A program made the translations under genes and the position numbers. Positions 55,188-62,837 of a stretch of 64,000 bases of DNA are shown here, piece after piece. Position 1 is the stretch's first letter. Each line of letters begins with the position of its first letter. The notes under the pieces were generated by a model that was not told the origin of the DNA, did not search any database, and saw only the letters and a list, made by a program, of their open reading frames with translations. Source of the DNA: Ruminococcus sp. HUN007 (GTDB lineage Bacteria; Bacillota; Clostridia; Oscillospirales; Ruminococcaceae); assembly GCF_000712055.1 (NCBI RefSeq), contig NZ_JOOA01000002.1:2826001-2890000 (forward strand), read 5' to 3'.

Positions 55188-55443
55188 CAGAAACAAGGCT
55201 GTTGCCTTAAAATACAATACAGAAAAGGATCTTGCTCCGGTAATTATCGCATCCGGATACGGAGAGATAGCCAACAAGATCATCGAAATAGCAGAACACA
55301 ACGGCATACCGGTGTACCGCGACGACAGTGCGGCATCACTCATGTGCATGCTTGAAGTCGGCAGTACCGTGCCGCCGGAGCTGTATGAGGTGGTGGCTGC
55401 CATCTACGCAAGACTGCTTAAGGCTGCAAACGAGATGAAATAA
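55174..55443 (+). CDS. Stand-alone FlhB C-terminal domain protein (YlqH/FlhX-like)
   Basis: 89 residues from ATG 55174, inside the end of the preceding gene. The protein (NKAVALKYNTEKDLAPVIIA, GEIANKIIEIAEHNGIPVYRDD, LMCMLEVGSTVPPELYEVVA) corresponds to the cytosolic FlhB domain, starting just after the position where FlhB cleaves itself. NPTH and the membrane part are missing, so it looks like a pre-cleaved FlhB C-domain. Such paralogues can substitute for the FlhB C-fragment in some species. Confidence 0.9.
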   Translation: MSKSNRNKAVALKYNTEKDLAPVIIASGYGEIANKIIEIAEHNGIPVYRDDSAASLMCMLEVGSTVPPELYEVVAAIYARLLKAANEMK

Positions 55444-55493
55444 TTTTTCCGTACGGAAAGGAAATACAGAGAAAAACGTTCAGGGGGAATGTT

Positions 55494-56123
55494 ATGGGAA
55501 TCAGGATCCCTAATGAATATGAAGGTTCTGTCTGCGAGATAAAAACCACTGACAACGCCTTCATCACTACCGCAAGGATCGCTTCGCTGTCATCTGACAA
55601 GGTGAAGCTGAGCGTGAAGAACAGGGCTGTGAAGTCACTTGCGTTCGGTACAAGAATCAAGATAAATATAATCAATTCAAAACTCGGTTTCAGGGCCGTT
55701 GAGGGAAGTGTTTTCACCTATTCCTTCGGTGAGCTCACCGTCACTGATGTTTACAGCATTGCGGAATCGGAGCGCAGAAAATCTCTCCGTGTGTACATGA
55801 ACGCGTTCGCAAGAGCGGTTTTTGACTCGGACGTTCCGGGAAAGAAAGCCCATGCTGAAATAATCGTGAAGGATATGAGCATGAACGGCGTCAAATTCAT
55901 CAGCAGGCAGCATTTCGATATGGGAACTGCTCTTCTGTTCACACTTGACCTCGGCAGAAGAAAGTACATGGAGATCTCATGTACCGTTATACGCCGCGGC
56001 TCCGAGTCCACAGGCGAAGGCATGTGCTATATCGCACGTCTCAACAATCCTGCAGGACGCGAGGACGAGATATGCTCGTTCCTGCTCCAGAAACAGGGCG
56101 AACTTTATAATATGGCAAGATAA
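55494..56123 (+). CDS. PilZ-domain c-di-GMP receptor (YcgR-like)
   Basis: 209 residues; CAGGGGG precedes the ATG. The N-terminal half resembles the YcgR N-domain (YEGSVCEIKTTDNAFITTA). The PilZ domain has the c-di-GMP motifs ERRKSLRVYM (RxxxR) and DMSMNGVKF (DxSxxG). Such proteins brake flagellar rotation or alter motility when c-di-GMP rises. It closes the flagellar locus, before a terminator. Confidence 0.88.
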   Translation: MGIRIPNEYEGSVCEIKTTDNAFITTARIASLSSDKVKLSVKNRAVKSLAFGTRIKINIINSKLGFRAVEGSVFTYSFGELTVTDVYSIAESERRKSLRVYMNAFARAVFDSDVPGKKAHAEIIVKDMSMNGVKFISRQHFDMGTALLFTLDLGRRKYMEISCTVIRRGSESTGEGMCYIARLNNPAGREDEICSFLLQKQGELYNMAR

Positions 56124-56153
56124 AGCTGACCATTTACGGCCAGCTTTTTATTT
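56122..56153 (+). terminator. Terminator closing the flagellar locus
   Basis: A 10-bp stem AAAGCTGACC / GGCCAGCTTT (one G-U pair) with a 6-nt loop and a TTTTTATTT tail. It ends about 26 kb of same-strand genes. Confidence 0.85.
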
Positions 56154-56183
56154 GCACAGGGTAGTCCTGCATCAAAATTTTCA

Positions 56184-56212
56184 TTGACCATTGCTTTGTA
56201 ACATGATATAAT
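56184..56212 (+). promoter_or_regulatory. Promoter of the pseudouridine synthase gene
   Basis: TTGACC, a 17-nt spacer and TATAAT, some 93 nt before the start at 56305. Confidence 0.75.
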
Positions 56213-56304
56213 TAATTCTATATTGATATTTACGAATCGTGTCCGCTGGCAGCAGTATTCTGGCTGGAGCGGGCTGCTCATGTCCGGTTGAAAGGAACGA
56301 TCCT

Positions 56305-57036
56305 ATGGAACTTATAAGACTTCAGAAAATAATAGCAGACAGCGGCTTCTGTTCAAGGCGCAAGGCAGAGGAATATATCGAACGCGGCAAAGTGAAGGTG
56401 AACGGACATCCGGCGAAGCTTGGCGACAAGGCCGGTTTCAGGGATGAGATCACAGTATGCGGCGAAAGAATATACAGACCGAAAAAGAAGAACTTCATCT
56501 ACCTCATGCTCAACAAGCCGCGCGGATACGTGACCACTGTATCTGACGAACTGGACAGAAAGTGTGTTATGGATCTTCTTGAAGGCGTAAACGAGCGTGT
56601 TTATCCGGTAGGAAGACTTGACAAGAATTCCGAGGGACTTCTTCTGTTTACAAACGACGGAAATTTTGCCAACAGCGTTATGCATCCGTCAAGGCATCTT
56701 GCCAAGACATACCGCGTAACTGTCCGTCCTGACATAAATGATGACCAGCTTGTAACAATGTCGTCAGGAATGGAAATCGACGGCCATAAGACACAGCCGG
56801 CGGTTATCAATGTTCTGAGCAAGGAACCGAACAGGGTGGTTCTGCTGATCACGATCCACGAGGGCAGAAACCGTCAGATAAGAAAGATGTGCGAAGGCGT
56901 CGGCCTTGAAGTTGCAAGACTCAGAAGAATAAGTGTGGGCCCTGTAAAGCTGGGAATGCTCAAGCCGGGCGCTTACCGGGAACTCACAGCCGAGGAACTC
57001 AGGGCGATAAGAAACGCCTGCGGCGAAGATAAATAA
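56305..57036 (+). CDS. rluB: Ribosomal large-subunit pseudouridine synthase, RluB/RsuA family
   Basis: 243 residues; GAAAGGAA precedes the ATG. An S4 RNA-binding domain (LQKIIADSGFCSRRKAEEYI) is followed by the catalytic domain with the active-site Asp in PVGRLDKNSEGLLLFTNDG and the motif EGRNRQIRKM. RluB isomerises a uridine in helix 89/90 of 23S rRNA; RsuA-type specificity is possible. The longer open frame upstream has no ribosome site. Confidence 0.93.
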   Translation: MELIRLQKIIADSGFCSRRKAEEYIERGKVKVNGHPAKLGDKAGFRDEITVCGERIYRPKKKNFIYLMLNKPRGYVTTVSDELDRKCVMDLLEGVNERVYPVGRLDKNSEGLLLFTNDGNFANSVMHPSRHLAKTYRVTVRPDINDDQLVTMSSGMEIDGHKTQPAVINVLSKEPNRVVLLITIHEGRNRQIRKMCEGVGLEVARLRRISVGPVKLGMLKPGAYRELTAEELRAIRNACGEDK

Positions 57037-57072
57037 CAGCAGTTTATGATAAAAGATATAGCTTTATTGCTA

Positions 57073-57101
57073 TTGCAAAAAATAAAATAATATGTTATGA
57101 T
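57073..57101 (+). promoter_or_regulatory. Promoter of the carboxyltransferase operon
   Basis: TTGCAA, a 17-nt spacer and TATGAT. The expected start of transcription, at about 57108, falls just before the palindrome at 57113-57129. Confidence 0.5.
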
Positions 57102-57112
57102 TATAATGTTTG

Positions 57113-57129
57113 GATCAATTTAATTGATC
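57113..57129. promoter_or_regulatory. 17-bp perfect palindrome, candidate operator
   Basis: GATCAATTTAATTGATC is symmetric about a central T and lies right at the predicted transcription start of the carboxyltransferase operon. That placement fits repressor binding; the protein is unknown. Confidence 0.5.
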
Positions 57130-57172
57130 ACTTGATTTCCAACATTTTAGTATCTCAGAAAGGGAATTTCAT

Positions 57173-58513
57173 ATGCAGACGGAGAAAAATTTAGACAGCG
57201 CGGCACGCAGAAGACTTGCAGCTCTGTTTGATGACGGCGCTTATACAGAAGTCGGCTCGTTATCAATGGAAAAGGAAAGCCTTGCAAGTGTAATTACAGC
57301 ATACGGTTACGTAAACGGTTCACTGGTTTATGCCTTCTCACAGGATAACACAGTCAACAGCGGTGCAGTCGGAACAGTTCATGCACAGAAGATCGCAAAG
57401 CTTTATTCACTTGCTGCAAAAACAGGCAGACCGGTAGTGGGCATCCACGATTCAAACGGTGCTTTCATTGACGGCACTGTTGATTCACTTAACGCTTACG
57501 GTGAAATGATCGGCACAGCAGCATCAGTTTCAGGTGTTGTACCTCAGATCTCAGTTATCGCCGGAGTATGTGCAGGAAGTGCTGCAATGCTCGCCTGCTC
57601 AGCAGATTTCGTGGTAATGACAAAGGACGCAGAACTGTACGTTGCTCCTAACGGAAAGAGCACAGCAGCAGATGCAGCGAAGGCTGGTACTGCAGCAGTT
57701 GTCTGTGATGATGACGACGCAGCGATAAGTGCTGCAAAGGAACTGTTAAGACTTATTCCTGAAAATAATCTTACAGCCGTTCCTGTTTATGAATACGAGG
57801 AAAATTCTTTTGCGTCAGGAAATACTCTTTCTGATACAGTAAACAATATAGCAGATGCTGATTCTGTAACTGAACTTTACGAAGGATTCGGAAAGGCTTC
57901 ATACACAGCTCTTGCGACAGTGGCAGGATCTACAGCAGGTATAGTTTCAACAAACAGAACAAAGGATAAGCTTACAGCTGATGACTCAGCAAAGATAGCA
58001 CGTTTCGTAAGAACATGTGACGCTTTCGGTATCCCGTTGATCACACTTGTTGATACTGAAGGATTTGACGGTGAAGGCGAAGCTGCAGGCAGCGTAAGAA
58101 ACATGACAATGCTCGCAGGTGCATATGCCGAAGCCACAACAGCAAAGGTCACAGTCGTTACAGGCAAGGCTTACGGTCCTGCTTTCGTGGCTCTTGCAAG
58201 CAAGGGTGCAAACGCTGACTTTACATTTGCTTATGAAGATGCAGTTATCTCACCGCTTAACCCTGTTACAGCAGTGGAATTCCTCTGGCACGAAAAGCTT
58301 GCAGGAGCTGCCAGTGTTTCAGAAAAGCGCAGTGAGCTTGTAAGGAAATACATAGCAGAAAATGCAACAGCAGAAAAGGCTGCTTACAGAAACGCTGTCG
58401 ATGAAATTATTTCATCTGCACAGATAAGAACAAAGCTTGCTGAAGCTCTCGAAATACTTTCAGGCAAGAGAGTTTCACGTCTTCCTAAGAAGCACAACAA
58501 TCTTCCACTTTAA
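57173..58513 (+). CDS. Acyl-CoA carboxyltransferase subunit (12S/MmdA-like)
   Basis: 446 residues, shorter than the usual 510-520, mainly at the N-terminus. The crotonase-type carboxyltransferase halves are recognisable: DSLNAYGEMIGTAASVSGVV, PQISVIAGVCAGSAAMLACS, and the C-terminal AEALEILSGKRVSRLPKKHN. It corresponds to the 12S subunit of transcarboxylase or MmdA/propionyl-CoA carboxylase beta, which moves carboxyl between acyl-CoA and biotin. Divergence from typical MmdA (no GGAR-type loop; HDSNGAFIDGT instead) makes the acyl-CoA substrate uncertain. The biotin carrier and 5S genes follow. Confidence 0.82.
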   Translation: MQTEKNLDSAARRRLAALFDDGAYTEVGSLSMEKESLASVITAYGYVNGSLVYAFSQDNTVNSGAVGTVHAQKIAKLYSLAAKTGRPVVGIHDSNGAFIDGTVDSLNAYGEMIGTAASVSGVVPQISVIAGVCAGSAAMLACSADFVVMTKDAELYVAPNGKSTAADAAKAGTAAVVCDDDDAAISAAKELLRLIPENNLTAVPVYEYEENSFASGNTLSDTVNNIADADSVTELYEGFGKASYTALATVAGSTAGIVSTNRTKDKLTADDSAKIARFVRTCDAFGIPLITLVDTEGFDGEGEAAGSVRNMTMLAGAYAEATTAKVTVVTGKAYGPAFVALASKGANADFTFAYEDAVISPLNPVTAVEFLWHEKLAGAASVSEKRSELVRKYIAENATAEKAAYRNAVDEIISSAQIRTKLAEALEILSGKRVSRLPKKHNNLPL

Positions 58514-58582
58514 AATAAATATACCGCAGTCTGAATAATTCGGTTTTATTCATTTTAAAGCTGCGGAGAACTGGAGTTTATT

Positions 58583-58942
58583 ATGAAAAGATTTAATATT
58601 ACAGTAAACGGAAAAGCATATGACGTTGCAGTAGAAGAGATCACAGACGGTTCTGCTCCTGTTCAGGCAGCAGCTCCTGCACCGGCAGCAGCAAAGCCTG
58701 CAGCACCGGCTCCTGCAGCAGTAGGCGAAGGCACAAAGGTAACTGCTCCTATGCCTGGCAACATCCTCGACGTTAAGGTAAAGACAGGTGACACAGTTTC
58801 CAAGGGTCAGGTACTCATGGTTCTCGAAGCTATGAAGATGGAAAATGATATCGTTGCTCCGTGCGACGGTACTGTAACAAGCGTTATCGCAAAGAAGGGC
58901 GACACAGTAAACGCTTCAGACGCTCTCGCTACTATCAAGTAA
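58583..58942 (+). CDS. Biotin carboxyl carrier protein (1.3S/gamma subunit)
   Basis: 119 residues. The biotin-accepting lysine is in LEAMKMEND, at the tip of a biotinyl domain (TAPMPGNILDVKVKTGDTVS ... GDTVNASDALATIK). An N-terminal part of about 30 residues is followed by an Ala/Pro-rich flexible linker (about 30-48), as in the 1.3S subunit of transcarboxylase and OadA/MmdC carriers. It carries CO2 between the two carboxyltransferase subunits encoded on either side. Confidence 0.95.
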   Translation: MKRFNITVNGKAYDVAVEEITDGSAPVQAAAPAPAAAKPAAPAPAAVGEGTKVTAPMPGNILDVKVKTGDTVSKGQVLMVLEAMKMENDIVAPCDGTVTSVIAKKGDTVNASDALATIK

Positions 58943-58964
58943 GCGGACGGAAAGGCGGTTCATT

Positions 58965-60365
58965 ATGGCAAAGAAAATTGGTATTACCGAAACTGTGCTC
59001 CGTGACGCACATCAGTCACTTCTTGCTACACGTATGCCTATCGAGGACATGCTTCCTATCCTCGACAAGATGGATAAGGTAGGCTATCACTCGATCGAAT
59101 GCTGGGGCGGCGCTACTTTTGACGCATGCCTCCGCTTCCTCGATGAAGATCCATGGGAAAGACTTCGTATTTTAAGAAAGAATCTTCCTAATACAAAGCT
59201 CCAGATGCTCTTCAGAGGTCAGAACATGCTCGGCTACCGTCACTACGCTGATGACGTTGTTGAATACTTCGTTCAGAAGATCGTGGCAAACGGTATGGAT
59301 ATCATCAGAATATTCGATGCCTTAAACGACATCAGAAACCTCGAAACAGCCATTAAGGCAACAAGAAAGGAAGGCGGCCACGCTCAGGTTGCCATCTCCT
59401 ACACAACAGGTGACGTTTTCACAAACGAATACTACGTAAACTACGCAAAGCAGATAGAAGAAGCAGGTGCTCACTCCATCTGTCTCAAGGACATGGCTGC
59501 TCTTCTCACACCATACAGAGCGCAGGAGCTCATCGCTGACCTCAAGAAAGCTGTAAGCATTCCTGTTCAGCTCCACACCCACTACACATCAGGTCTTGCA
59601 TCAATGTGTCTCCTCAAGGCAGTTGAATCAGGATGCGACTACATCGATACAGCAATGTCACCGCTTGCAAACGGTACATCACATGCTCCTACAGAATCAA
59701 TGGTCGCTGCTTTCCAGGGCACAGAATACGACACAGGCCTTGACCTCAAGCTTTTAAGCGAGATCCGTGAATACTTCATGGGACTCAGAAAGAAATATAT
59801 TGACTGCGGTCTTATCGATCCTAAGATGCTTGCAGTTGATGCGAAGGCTCTTATTTACCAGGTACCGGGCGGTATGCTTTCAAACCTCCTTTCACAGCTC
59901 AAGCAGGCTGGCAAGGAAGAAAAGCTTACAGAAGTGCTTGAAGAAGTTCCGCGTGTAAGAAAAGACGCCGGAAGCGTTCCTCTCGTAACACCTTCTTCAC
60001 AGATCATCGGTACACAGGCTGTGTTCAACGTAATAACAGGCGAACGCTACAAGACAGTTACAAAGGAATTCAAGGGCGTTGTAAGAGGCGAATACGGCAA
60101 GACACCTATTCCGATCGATCCTGAATTCAGAAAGAAGATCATCGGTGACGAAGAACCGATCGAATGCCGTCCTGCAGACCTTCTCAAGTCAGAACTTGAC
60201 ACTATCCGTGAAGAATGCGCTGAATGGGTAGAACAGGAAGAAGACGTTCTCAGCTACGCTCAGTTCGGTCAGGTCGCTGTAAAGTTCTTCGAAAAGAGAA
60301 GAAACAAAAAGTACGGCGTTGACGGAAAGAACTCAGACAAGGAAAAGAAGATACACGCAGTCTGA
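58965..60365 (+). CDS. oadA: Pyruvate/oxaloacetate carboxyltransferase (5S/OadA-like)
   Basis: 466 residues; CGGAAAGGCGG precedes the ATG. TIM-barrel of the DRE-TIM type: LRDAHQSLLATRM, the carbamylated lysine in SICLKDMAALL and metal-binding LHTHYTSG. It is the oxaloacetate/pyruvate half-reaction enzyme (5S of transcarboxylase, alpha of oxaloacetate decarboxylase). There is no C-terminal biotin domain; the carrier is the separate upstream gene. No membrane beta (OadB) or delta subunit is nearby, so the enzyme may be a soluble transcarboxylase, or use a membrane subunit from elsewhere. Confidence 0.93.
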   Translation: MAKKIGITETVLRDAHQSLLATRMPIEDMLPILDKMDKVGYHSIECWGGATFDACLRFLDEDPWERLRILRKNLPNTKLQMLFRGQNMLGYRHYADDVVEYFVQKIVANGMDIIRIFDALNDIRNLETAIKATRKEGGHAQVAISYTTGDVFTNEYYVNYAKQIEEAGAHSICLKDMAALLTPYRAQELIADLKKAVSIPVQLHTHYTSGLASMCLLKAVESGCDYIDTAMSPLANGTSHAPTESMVAAFQGTEYDTGLDLKLLSEIREYFMGLRKKYIDCGLIDPKMLAVDAKALIYQVPGGMLSNLLSQLKQAGKEEKLTEVLEEVPRVRKDAGSVPLVTPSSQIIGTQAVFNVITGERYKTVTKEFKGVVRGEYGKTPIPIDPEFRKKIIGDEEPIECRPADLLKSELDTIREECAEWVEQEEDVLSYAQFGQVAVKFFEKRRNKKYGVDGKNSDKEKKIHAV

Positions 60366-60404
60366 AATCATCCGTTTTCAGTGACATAAAGGAGGTCATA
60401 AACA

Positions 60405-61335
60405 ATGCCTATCAAGATCTCTAAAGACCTTCCCGCTTATAAAACACTGATCGACGAAAACATATTCGTAATGCCCGGTGACGTTGCCGAGCATCAGGAT
60501 ATACGCGAACTGAAGATCGCAATACTCAATCTCATGCCGAAAAAGATCGAAACTGAGACTCAGCTTTTAAGGCTTTTGAGCAACACGCCTCTTCAGGTCG
60601 ATATTGACTTTCTCCACGTAGAATCACACGTTTCAAAAAAACACCTCAGTCAGTCATCTGAACACTTTTTACAAGACGTTCCGCGATGTGAAAAACAACT
60701 TTTATGACGGACTCATAATTACAGGTGCACCGGTTGAACAGATACCTTTTGAAGAGGTTGACTACTGGGACGAAGTCTGTGAGATCATGGAATGGTCAAA
60801 ATCAAACGTTTATTCCACTATGCACATCTGCTGGGGAGCCATGGCCGGACTTTACTATCATTTCGGCATCCCGAAACATGATTTAAGTGAAAAGATGTTC
60901 GGCGTTTTTCCTCATAAGGTTCTTCGCCGTGAATCACAGCTCCTCAAGGGCTTTGATGACGTTTTTTATGTGCCGCACTCAAGGCACACTGAGGTGCTCC
61001 GCGAAGACATTGAAAAGGTGCCTCAGCTGAATATAACAAGCGAATCGAACATGTCAGGTGTGTACATAGTATGCAATAAAAACAAGAGACAGTATTTTAT
61101 CACAGGTCACAGTGAATACGACCGTGATACTCTTGCACAGGAGTACTTCAGGGACAGGGACAAGGGGCTTCCTATCAAAGTTCCGTACAACTATTTTCCT
61201 GATGACGATCCTGAAAACAAGCCGCTGTTCAGGTGGCGCGGTCAGGCGAACCTTATGTATTCGAACTGGCTGAATTACTGCGTATATCAGCGAACACCAT
61301 ACGATCTCAGAACACTGAGTGAGATGGAGTTCTGA
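60405..61335 (+). pseudogene. metA: Homoserine O-acyltransferase metA, with one frameshift
   Basis: MetA acylates homoserine, the first committed step of methionine synthesis. AAAGGAGG precedes ATG 60405 and the N-terminus is typical ([34 protein letters not shown]). In the A7 run at 60635-60641 one extra A shifts the frame; with six A the reading continues [19 protein letters not shown] and then [20 protein letters not shown], catalytic Cys in [15 protein letters not shown], His in YVPHSRHTE and Glu in GHSEYDRD to the stop at 61335. Every active-site element is intact, so the lesion is recent or an assembly error. A restart at 60688 would miss the N-terminus. Confidence 0.88.
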
Positions 61336-61369
61336 TATAGAAAATAATAAAATAAGGAGGAGTAGGAAA

Positions 61370-61789
61370 ATGGAAGAAAACGGTTCAAAGGGCTTAAGCG
61401 TCGCTGCGCTTATATTTGGTATTCTGGGTATCGTCTGCTGCTGCATTGGTTTCCCGTTTGCCATTATCGGTCTTATTCTCGCAATTATGGCACTTGCTAA
61501 GCGCAAGGCTGGAAAGGGTCTTGCTGTTGCAGGTCTTATCACATCACTTATCACACTTATCATCAGCGCTATCGTTGGTATCAGCATGGTACCTGTTATG
61601 CCTTACTTCGGTGAAATGGGTGAATTTTTCCAGGATCCGCAGGCAGCAATCACAGAATACGAAGAAGACGGCACATATCCTGCATGGATCGAACACATGA
61701 TCGATGACGGCGTAATTACTGAAGAAGACGCTGAAAATGCAATGAATCAGATGGCTCAGAGCTTTAAGAATGCGGGTCAGGCTCAGTGA
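61370..61789 (+). CDS. Small membrane protein, DUF4190-like
   Basis: 139 residues; AAGGAGGAG precedes the ATG. Two close hydrophobic hairpins (LSVAALIFGILGIVCCCIGF, FAIIGLILAIMALA and AVAGLITSLITLIISAIVG) with a short basic loop (KRKAGK), then an acidic C-terminal tail (about 90-139). The pattern GLSVAALIFGILGI is like DUF4190 proteins, of unknown function. It has its own terminator downstream. Confidence 0.75.
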   Translation: MEENGSKGLSVAALIFGILGIVCCCIGFPFAIIGLILAIMALAKRKAGKGLAVAGLITSLITLIISAIVGISMVPVMPYFGEMGEFFQDPQAAITEYEEDGTYPAWIEHMIDDGVITEEDAENAMNQMAQSFKNAGQAQ

Positions 61790-61835
61790 TCACAGACTAT
61801 GATCAGTCTTAAGTAAATGAATAATTACTAAAAAC

Positions 61836-61874
61836 AAAAACACCTCTGGTTCTTTTCGGATCAGAGGTGTTTTT
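61836..61874. terminator. Strong bidirectional terminator
   Basis: A 13-bp stem AAAAACACCTCTG / CAGAGGTGTTTTT with a 13-nt loop, between convergent genes. Confidence 0.88.
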
Positions 61875-61946
61875 ATCATATATGATTTTTAACCGGATTA
61901 ATGTGGTATCATGCAATTGTGCGATACTGCTGTTTTTGCATATCAG

Positions 61947-62345
61947 TTAATAGCTCCATGACGGTTCAAGCACAGGTATGAAATTTCTGATGACATAGAA
62001 TACGGTAAGAGCAAGAGTCAGTACAATGTAAAATGCCTTTTTCCGCGGAAATAATTTTATGTTTTTTCCGAAGGTCTTAAGCAGAAGTTCCGAGTACCAC
62101 AATGCAATGGCAATACACATAAGGAGGATACTCGGGTTGCTTCTCAGTGAACTTAAAAGGTCAAAGCGGAGCAGAAAGTGAACTGCTCTGGTGCAGCCGC
62201 AGCCGGGACAGTAAAAACCTGAAAGAAGTTTTATAGGGCAGAGGTAGTGAATGTCTGTGATGAATTTCAGGAAAAGTCTTGAGATAAAAAGTGAAAGTGA
62301 AAAAATGATAAACGGAAGTGTGACAACAAAAATTTTCTTTTTCAT
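61947..62345 (-). CDS. DUF2752 membrane protein
   Basis: 132 residues from the ATG 9 nt after AAGG; an earlier in-frame start has no ribosome site. The DUF2752 motif CPGCGCTRAVHFLLRFD lies near residue 47, preceded by a hydrophobic N-terminus and followed by two further membrane segments (SILLMCIAIALWYSELLL, FYIVLTLALTVFYVI). Family function is unknown. It is the only minus-strand gene in this part. Confidence 0.85.
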   Translation of the reverse strand: MKKKIFVVTLPFIIFSLSLFISRLFLKFITDIHYLCPIKLLSGFYCPGCGCTRAVHFLLRFDLLSSLRSNPSILLMCIAIALWYSELLLKTFGKNIKLFPRKKAFYIVLTLALTVFYVIRNFIPVLEPSWSY

Positions 62346-62505
62346 GAGTATATACCTTAAAAACAAAAATAAAGCCATCAGATGAAAATGCCGGAGTTTA
62401 CTGTGATAAAATCATTTCAGACAAATCAGACGGGGAAAGCGCAGACTTGTCTGCCTTTTCCGTAAAACTATAAGGCAAAAAAGGCTTTAACAATACTAAA
62501 AAGGG

Positions 62506-62534
62506 TTGAAAAGTGACTGATTTTTTGATATAAT
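62506..62534 (+). promoter_or_regulatory. Promoter of the tRNA gene
   Basis: TTGAAA, a 17-nt spacer and TATAAT, ending 16 nt before the tRNA. Confidence 0.75.
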
Positions 62535-62550
62535 TAAATAAGGAGTAAAA

Positions 62551-62622
62551 CCGCCTGTAGCTCAGTGGATAGAGCAATACGCTCCGACCGTATGTGCGCA
62601 GGTTCAATTCCTGTCAGGCGGA
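62551..62622 (+). tRNA. tRNA-Arg (anticodon CCG)
   Basis: A full cloverleaf: acceptor CCGCCTG/CAGGCGG, D stem GCTC/GAGC, anticodon stem ATACG/CGTAT with loop CTCCGAC (anticodon CCG), T arm GCAGG-TTCAATT-CCTGT and discriminator A. CCA is not encoded. A T-rich tract follows at once and can end the transcript. Confidence 0.95.
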
Positions 62623-62776
62623 CTTTTTACTGCTTTATTATACAGCAGCACTGTGCTGTTGTCAATTGACAAAGGTTTTTCAGGGTTTTTGGAATCGTCT
62701 TAAAAGAAGATTATACGGCCATGTGCCGAAGTATGTGCAAACTGTTTTTTTTTATACAATTTACACCAATTCACTA

Positions 62777-62805
62777 TTGCCAATTAATATTTTTTATGCT
62801 ATAAT
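62777..62805 (+). promoter_or_regulatory. Promoter of the leucine-rich-repeat gene
   Basis: TTGCCA, a 17-nt spacer and TATAAT, 32 nt before ATG 62838. Confidence 0.65.
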
Positions 62806-62837
62806 TATTATAATAATATCTTTTTAGGGAGGATTAT

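Noticed and set aside
62398..62827. Open frames overlapping the tRNA on both strands
   Set aside because: They cover the tRNA-Arg gene and its promoter and have no ribosome sites.
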